This document shows, one piece after another, positions 63,615-64,000 of a stretch of DNA of 64,000 nt. The stretch spans positions 2,790,001 to 2,854,000 of the forward strand of contig NZ_CP053661.1 in assembly GCF_013177315.1 (NCBI RefSeq), written 5' to 3'. The notes beneath the pieces were generated by a model. The model was not told the origin of the DNA, did no database searches, and saw only the letters and a list, made by a program, of their open reading frames with translations. This DNA is from Thermoleptolyngbya sichuanensis A183 (GTDB lineage Bacteria > Cyanobacteriota > Cyanobacteriia > Elainellales > Elainellaceae). A program made the translations under genes and the position numbers. Positions within the stretch are counted from its first letter, which is position 1. Each line of letters starts with the position of its first letter.

Positions 63615-63644
63615 ACTGTAACGAAGTTTGCAAAACCTCGTCAA
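63615..63644 (-). promoter_or_regulatory. Candidate aroF promoter
   Basis: On the minus strand TTGACG (63644-63639), an 18-base spacer and TACAGT (63620-63615) resemble sigma-70 hexamers. A start near 63608 would give about 87 bases before leader A. Assigned by eye only. Confidence 0.4.
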
Positions 63645-63789
63645 CCCCCAGCCTGAGAAATTTTGCCAAATTGTCAGGGTTTTATAGCCAGGATTTAAGG
63701 CTGCTAGGGATGTTACCTTATGTAAAGAAACGCTGACGCGCATCGTGTTTCTTGCTCAACCTCCAATCTTCAACGTCCAACCCTGAACT

Positions 63790-64000
63790 ATGACAGCGGC
63801 GATCGCCCTTCAACACGTCACTAAGGTCTATGGCAATACGCCCGTCGTCAACGACCTGTCTTTTTCGATTCAGCCGGGGGAAATCTTTGGGCTATTGGGG
63901 CCCAACGGCGCAGGCAAGTCCACCACGATTCGCATGTTGACTACGCTGACGCAGATGACGAGCGGGCGCATTGAAGTGGCAGGTTACGACGTGGCGCGGC
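63790..64000 (+). CDS. ABC transporter ATP-binding protein (partial, runs off window)
   Basis: The first 70 residues of an ABC ATPase: ALQHVTKVYGNTPVVNDLSFSI, then Walker A LLGPNGAGKSTTIRML and SGRIEVAGYDV, typical of DrrA/CcmA-type export ATPases. It begins at ATG 63790 and continues past the window edge, so substrate and partners are unknown. Confidence 0.9.
   Translation, partial: MTAAIALQHVTKVYGNTPVVNDLSFSIQPGEIFGLLGPNGAGKSTTIRMLTTLTQMTSGRIEVAGYDVAR

Overview
The window reads as the chromosome of a photosynthetic cyanobacterium. It carries psaC, a form-I rbcL-rbcX-rbcS operon, the myxoxanthophyll genes cruF and cruG, and very many copies of the HIP1 palindrome GCGATCGC. The left edge is the end of a nitrogen-fixation cluster (dps-like gene, nifV, nifT, a 2Fe-2S protein and cnfR). 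CnfR is the oxygen-responsive nif activator typical of non-heterocystous filamentous forms, so a Leptolyngbya-like organism is the best guess (inference).

Layout. 0-4.7 kb: nif genes. 4.8-13.5 kb: decaying signalling genes. An IS copy cuts the 3' end of a PPC-domain gene, an ISKra4 element interrupts an HTH/sigma-like gene, a DUF1822 gene looks intact, and a CHAT-CHASE2 gene is broken by a stop, a deletion and a frameshift. 13.5-27.9 kb: a defence island. Its core is a SNF2-type helicase with a C-terminal DUF3883, a DUF1156 adenine methyltransferase and a DUF499 ATPase, interleaved with Uma2 nucleases, a GxxExxY protein, a VapBC pair and a broken MazF pair. A palindromic repeat family with CCACGGAGG-type arms has spread through this island, including in-frame insertions into the helicase and methyltransferase. 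28-33.3 kb: remains of secreted and CHAT-type genes, a secreted protease, a phosphodiester glycosidase and another Uma2 gene. 33.35-34.87 kb: an inverted, almost identical second copy of the first IS. 34.9-38.2 kb: a gene-poor stretch with degenerate ORFs and three MITE-like elements around a response regulator-histidine kinase.

From 38 kb the sequence is mostly core genome: mnmH, an RsmB-like RNA methyltransferase, glmS, psaC, a BON protein, rsgA, the dTDP-rhamnose operon rfbCDAB, cell-wall enzymes, a CofE-like protein, cruF-cruG, a ZIP transporter, rbcLXS, a TonB-like protein, aroF and the start of an ABC transporter.

The most striking observation is upstream of aroF (DAHP synthase) on the minus strand. 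Two short ORFs lie in tandem, encoding peptides with six and eight consecutive aromatic residues (Tyr/Phe/Trp). Each is followed by a rho-independent terminator hairpin, and the end of each leader ORF can pair with the terminator's 5' arm. This is the architecture of ribosome-mediated transcription attenuation, present twice in series in front of the first enzyme of aromatic amino acid synthesis.
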